Source: Pseudaminobacter soli (ex Li et al. 2025) (GTDB lineage Bacteria; Pseudomonadota; Alphaproteobacteria; Rhizobiales; Rhizobiaceae). From it: a DNA stretch of 64,000 nt. The stretch covers positions 186,001 through 250,000 of the forward strand of contig NZ_JARXVF010000002.1 in the NCBI RefSeq assembly GCF_029892515.1, in the 5' to 3' direction. Every line of letters starts with the position of its first letter. The first letter of the stretch is position 1. The translations under genes and the position numbers were made by a program. The notes beneath the pieces were generated by a model. The model was not told the origin of the DNA and searched no databases. It worked only from the letters and a program-made list of their open reading frames with translations. Below are positions 62,444-64,000 of the stretch, one piece after another.

Positions 62444-63547
62444 ATGGCCAGCTTTCTCAATATCAAGCAGGTCGTCGAGTTCGCCGCCCTGCCGCTCATG
62501 AATGTCGCCGTCGCCCTGCTGATTTCCGGGCTGGTCGTGCTTTTCGTGGGGCAGAATCCGCTGGAGGCAGTTGGTTATCTCGTCAGTGGTTCGCTGGGGT
62601 CGGGGGAGGGGATCGGCTTTACGCTCTACTTCGCCACCAGTTTCATGTTCACGGGGCTCGCGGTGGCGGTGGCATCGCATGCGGGACTTTTCACGATCGG
62701 TGCCGAAGGGCAGGCCTATCTCGGCGGTCTTGGCATCGCATTCGTCTGCCTGTCGCTCGATCGGATCGTTCCCTGGTACGTGACGATCGTGCCCGCGGCT
62801 GCCGCAGGCATGTTGTTCGGAGCCGCATGGGCCTTCATTCCGGCCTACCTTCAGGCAAAGCGCGGTAGCCACCTCGTCATCACGACGATCATGTTCAATT
62901 TCATCGCTTCCTCGATCATGATCTACGTGCTGGTCAACCTGATCAAAGAACCCGGCAGCATGGCGCCGCAGACACGCCTCTTTGACAGCGGTGGCCTCGT
63001 GCCGAAGCTCGGCGAAATTCTGCCGGTGAACATCGGCACCGCACCGCTGAACGTCAGCCTGTTCCTAGCCATCGCTGCGGCGGTCTTCGTCTGGGTCCTC
63101 ATCTGGAAGACCAAGCTCGGTTTCGAGATCAGGGCAACGGGCGCAAATCCGGCCGCTGCTCGGAACGCGGGGATCAGCTACGTCAAGATCACCATCGTCT
63201 GCATGCTGATTTCTGGCGCGCTGGCGGGTCTGGCGGGGGTCAACATCCTGATGGGCGACCTCGGCAAGCTGCAGCTCGATTTTCCGGCCGGGATCGGGCT
63301 GGTTGGGGTCGCCGTCGCCCTCATGGGCCGCGGCCATCCGGTGGGGATAGCAGTGGCATCGGTCCTGTTTGGCGTCCTCTACCAGGGTGGCGCGGAAATA
63401 TCCTTCTGGATGCCGAACATTACGCGCGAGCTGATCATACTCATCCAGGGGCTGGTCATTCTCTTCGCAGGCGCGCTGAGCCTTATGTTCCGAAGCTCGG
63501 TCTACTCCCTGTTCGATCTCTTTCGCCCCAAGAAGCCTGAGGCCTGA
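62444..63547 (+). CDS. BMP-type ABC transporter permease 1
   Basis: Protein of 367 residues, YufP-type permease of the branched-chain/nucleoside permease family: about nine to ten membrane segments, GAEGQAYLGGLGIAFV, QAKRGSHLVITTIMFNFIAS, and FEIRATGANPAAARNAGISY. Its ATG immediately follows the TAG stop of the ATP-binding gene. Confidence 0.94.
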   Translation: MASFLNIKQVVEFAALPLMNVAVALLISGLVVLFVGQNPLEAVGYLVSGSLGSGEGIGFTLYFATSFMFTGLAVAVASHAGLFTIGAEGQAYLGGLGIAFVCLSLDRIVPWYVTIVPAAAAGMLFGAAWAFIPAYLQAKRGSHLVITTIMFNFIASSIMIYVLVNLIKEPGSMAPQTRLFDSGGLVPKLGEILPVNIGTAPLNVSLFLAIAAAVFVWVLIWKTKLGFEIRATGANPAAARNAGISYVKITIVCMLISGALAGLAGVNILMGDLGKLQLDFPAGIGLVGVAVALMGRGHPVGIAVASVLFGVLYQGGAEISFWMPNITRELIILIQGLVILFAGALSLMFRSSVYSLFDLFRPKKPEA

Positions 63548-63550
63548 GTG

Positions 63551-64000
63551 ATGCAAGAGTTCATGTCCACCGTCATCCTCCTACTGAGCTCGACCCTTCG
63601 TCTGTCGGTGCCGCTCATATTGTGCGGGCTCGCCGGCCTATTCTCGGAACGCTCGGGAGTGTGGGACATCGGCCTGGAAGGCAAGATGCTCTTTGCCGCC
63701 TTCGCGGCTGCCGCAGCCGCTTATCAGTTCGATTCGGCCTGGATCGGGTTGTTCTTCGCGGTCCTTGTCGCCGTGCTCCTCAGTCTCATCCATGGTTTTG
63801 CCTCCGTGACGCACCGGGGCAACCAGATCATCTCCGGGGTTGCGGTCAACTTCATTTCGTCAGGTCTGACAGTTCTTCTGGCGGTGGGCTGGTTCGCGAT
63901 GGGCGGCAGAACGCCTCAACTTCAGCCCGAGGCGCGTTTCCCGACTGTGGTTCTTCCCTTCGCCGAGGAGATGCGCTCGGTTCCCGTTATCGGCGCGGTC
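63551..64000 (+). CDS. BMP-type ABC transporter permease 2, 5' part
   Basis: The first 150 codons are present; the gene runs off the right edge. MQEFMSTVILLLSSTLRLSV opens a YufQ-type permease (SERSGVWDIGLEGKMLFAAF, HGFASVTHRGNQIISGVAVN). It starts three bases after the stop of the first permease gene and completes the importer with the genes before it. Confidence 0.92.
   Translation, partial: MQEFMSTVILLLSSTLRLSVPLILCGLAGLFSERSGVWDIGLEGKMLFAAFAAAAAAYQFDSAWIGLFFAVLVAVLLSLIHGFASVTHRGNQIISGVAVNFISSGLTVLLAVGWFAMGGRTPQLQPEARFPTVVLPFAEEMRSVPVIGAV

Noticed and set aside
1-64000. tRNA or rRNA genes
   Set aside because: No cloverleaf with a GGTTCGAATCC-type arm and no rRNA signature was found on reading through; a dedicated scan would be needed to exclude them fully.

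Overview
The window reads as high-GC chromosomal DNA of an alphaproteobacterium of the order Hyphomicrobiales (Rhizobiales), most like Mesorhizobium, Aminobacter or other Phyllobacteriaceae. The evidence is the gene content: an Omp25/Omp31-type porin, four DUF982 proteins, a DUF1194 protein, two HWE-type histidine kinases, and GGAAT-N16/17-CGTT promoters of the alphaproteobacterial general stress (EcfG) type. No rRNA, tRNA or CRISPR array was seen. It is an accessory, patchy stretch: several loci are frameshifted or truncated and many gaps carry decayed repeats.

Layout. 1-5.3 kb: envelope and oxidative-stress genes (OmpA-like protein, exported Fe/Mn superoxide dismutase, AraC regulator inside a 179-bp inverted repeat, Omp25-like porin). 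5.3-13.3 kb: HWE kinase, DUF982 protein, winged-helix/TPR-type regulator, membrane protein, frameshifted DUF1194 gene, tiny gene, TonB-C-like secreted protein. 13.6-19.1 kb: a second winged-helix/TPR-type regulator diverging from a large autotransporter with a 165-bp tandem repeat. 19.2-20.8 kb: an IS with a frameshifted transposase. 20.9-27.9 kb: a divergent catabolic locus (threonine dehydratase-like lyase, ornithine-cyclodeaminase-like imine reductase and DUF2817 zinc hydrolase on the minus strand; YheO/DauR-type regulator and polar amino acid ABC transporter on the plus strand), with matching GTCCA-N3-TGGAC palindromes before each arm. 28.2-30.4 kb: MFS transporter and a LysR remnant. 30.5-35.4 kb: divergent chromate-resistance locus (SOD/rhodanese fusion, short ChrB-like protein and DUF1259 protein against ChrB-ChrA). 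35.4-44.1 kb: small secreted proteins, type III polyketide synthase, cupredoxin, HWE kinase and three tandem DUF982 genes; three secreted-protein genes share an EcfG-like promoter block, and two of them also share a leader peptide. 44.4-49.2 kb: a PLP decarboxylase and a cysteine-synthase-like gene diverging from a SARP-like/TolB-like/TPR regulator. 49.2-57 kb: decayed region (ChrA C-terminal half, frameshifted MscS channel, cupredoxin and Vsr remnants) with small genes and an L,D-transpeptidase. 57.2-58.1 kb: class A beta-lactamase. 58.5-64 kb: LacI regulator and a BMP-family (nucleoside-type) ABC transporter running off the right edge.

How the parts work together. The strongest functional units are the amino-acid-like uptake and degradation locus at 21-28 kb, the chromate locus at 31-35 kb, the BMP importer at 58-64 kb, and a set of envelope genes that appear to be wired to the general stress response at 36-44 kb. 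The most novel-looking items are the catabolic locus with its paired operators, the shared promoter and leader module, the inverted repeat around the AraC gene, and the SOD-rhodanese fusion lacking key catalytic residues.
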